In this document: piece after piece, positions 5,263 to 6,417 of the stretch
How positions within the stretch are numbered: position 1 is the stretch's first letter
Layout: every line of letters begins with the position of its first letter
Assembly: GCA_027063545.1 (NCBI GenBank)
Contig: JAMORN010000152.1
Location: 1-6,417 of the forward strand
Reading direction: 5' to 3'
DNA from: JAMORN01 sp027063545 [NCBI: bacterium]
GTDB taxonomy: Bacteria; JAMORN01
DNA length: 6,417 nt
Position numbers and translations under genes: made by a program
Notes under the pieces: model-generated
The model's database searches: none
What the model was told of the DNA's origin: nothing
Seen by the model: the letters and a program-made list of their open reading frames with translations, nothing else

Positions 5263-6417
5263 ATGGAAGAAAAAAAATATGAAGAGTATACACTTCCTTT
5301 AACAGAAAGATATGCTTCAAAAGAGATGAGTTATATATTCTCACCAAAATTTAAATTTTCAACTTGGAGAAAACTTTGGGTATATCTAGCTGAAGTGGAA
5401 AGATCTTTAGGTCTTGAGATTCCTCAAGAAGTTATTGACAAAATGAAGGATAAGATAGATGATATAGATTTTGAATATGCACAAGAGAGAGAAAGAGAAT
5501 TTCGTCATGATGTAATGGCTCATGTTCATACATTTGGTCATCAGGTCCCAGAGGCAAAAGGGTATATCCATTTAGGAGCTACATCTGCTTTTGTAGGAGA
5601 TAATACAGATTTGATTCAGATAAAAGAAGCTTTAAAAGTTATAAAGAAAAGATTAATTAATTTAATGAAGGTTTTAAGGGATTTTAGTTTAAAATATAAG
5701 GATTTACCAGTTTTAGGATATACCCATTTTCAGCCAGCACAACCAACTACTTTGGGTAAAAGAGCTTCTCTTTGGCTGCAGGATGTTATGCTTGTCTATG
5801 AAGAGCTTGAATTTAGATTAAAAACATTGAGATTTAGAGGTGCAAAAGGTACTACTGGGACTCAAGCTTCATATATGGCTTTATTTGGATATGATGAAGA
5901 AAAGGTTAAGAATTTGGATGAAGAGATAACTAAAAAGGCAGGTTTTGACAAGTATTATATGGTAACAGGCCAGACTTATCCTAGAATAGTAGATGCTCAA
6001 GTACTATCAACCCTTTCTCATATAGCAGATGTATTGTCTAAGATGGCAACAGATATAAGACTGCTTCAACATTCAAAACAAATAGAGGAGCCTTTTGGGA
6101 AAAAGCAAATAGGTTCTTCTGCAATGGCTTATAAAAGAAATCCAATGAGATGTGAAAGAATAGGTTCTTTAGCAAGATTTGTAATATCTCTTTCTTATTC
6201 TACCCATTTTACAGCAGCAACCCAATGGCTTGAAAGAACCCTAGATGATTCTGCAAATAAAAGACTTGCTATTCCTCAGACCTTTTTAGCAACAGATGCT
6301 ATAATTAACATTGCAATAAATGTGATTTCTGGAATGGTTGTTTATCCCAAAGTTATAGAAAGAATTTTAAAAGAAGAACTACCATTTATGGCAACAGAAG
6401 AAATCATTATGGCTGCA
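5263..6417 (+). CDS. purB: Adenylosuccinate lyase, animal-type clade (3' end cut off by the window)
   Basis: PurB cleaves SAICAR to AICAR in purine synthesis and adenylosuccinate to AMP, releasing fumarate each time; it is a cytosolic homotetramer of the fumarase/aspartase superfamily. The frame runs 385 codons to the window edge with no stop; about 90 residues should remain. Motifs are [12 protein letters not shown] at 81-92 (catalytic-site His82), HLGATS at 103-108, [10 protein letters not shown] at 154-163 (general-acid His155), [12 protein letters not shown] at 192-203, and the signature loop [13 protein letters not shown] at 283-295 with catalytic Ser286. [11 protein letters not shown] at 324-334 and VVYPKVIER followed by ELPFMATE are features remembered from human ADSL and not from the shorter E. 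coli or B. subtilis enzymes. The signature has Ala289 where most homologues have Pro (SSxMPxKRNP). It starts with ATG after a strong Shine-Dalgarno and is transcribed away from the tRNA and permease block, so it is probably the first gene of its own unit. Confidence 0.96.
   Translation, partial: MEEKKYEEYTLPLTERYASKEMSYIFSPKFKFSTWRKLWVYLAEVERSLGLEIPQEVIDKMKDKIDDIDFEYAQEREREFRHDVMAHVHTFGHQVPEAKGYIHLGATSAFVGDNTDLIQIKEALKVIKKRLINLMKVLRDFSLKYKDLPVLGYTHFQPAQPTTLGKRASLWLQDVMLVYEELEFRLKTLRFRGAKGTTGTQASYMALFGYDEEKVKNLDEEITKKAGFDKYYMVTGQTYPRIVDAQVLSTLSHIADVLSKMATDIRLLQHSKQIEEPFGKKQIGSSAMAYKRNPMRCERIGSLARFVISLSYSTHFTAATQWLERTLDDSANKRLAIPQTFLATDAIINIAINVISGMVVYPKVIERILKEELPFMATEEIIMAA

Overview
The window is 6.4 kb of AT-rich (by eye about 30% GC), gene-dense bacterial DNA. 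Coding is compact: genes abut or overlap by a few bases, and start codons include TTG. Two tRNA genes lack an encoded 3' CCA. Two small proteins carry Sec-type signal peptides. This suggests a low-GC, probably anaerobic bacterium (radical-SAM and flavin enzymes). The mix of a lysine-2,3-aminomutase-like protein, a DUF5683-like small membrane protein and an animal-type adenylosuccinate lyase would fit an uncultured or thermophilic lineage. The taxon cannot be fixed from the sequence, and that suggestion is inference.

Left block (1-2975, + strand): a tight cassette of four reading frames. It opens with the 3' part of a FabK/nitronate-monooxygenase-type flavoprotein. Directly after its stop, with no spacer, comes a KamA-family radical SAM/PLP aminomutase. 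Two small exported or membrane proteins of unknown function follow, each overlapping the gene before it. The layout implies one transcript with translational coupling; its promoter lies upstream of the window.

Middle block (2962-5122, - strand): two tRNA genes, Ala(GGC) then Arg(ACG), lie upstream of a DppB/OppB-type and a DppC/OppC-type ABC permease gene, which overlap by 4 bases. The permease pair runs convergently into the left block and the 3' ends overlap by 14 bases. No substrate-binding protein or ATPase gene for this transporter lies in the window.

Right block (5123-6417, + strand): a 140-base AT-rich intergenic region with a plausible sigma-70 promoter and a good Shine-Dalgarno, then the first 385 codons of purB (adenylosuccinate lyase), which runs off the right edge.

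No mobile element, CRISPR array, phage gene or riboswitch is visible. Most of the window is ordinary housekeeping and transport. The least explained parts are the aminomutase that lacks the zinc-binding tail, and the two small secreted proteins coupled to it.
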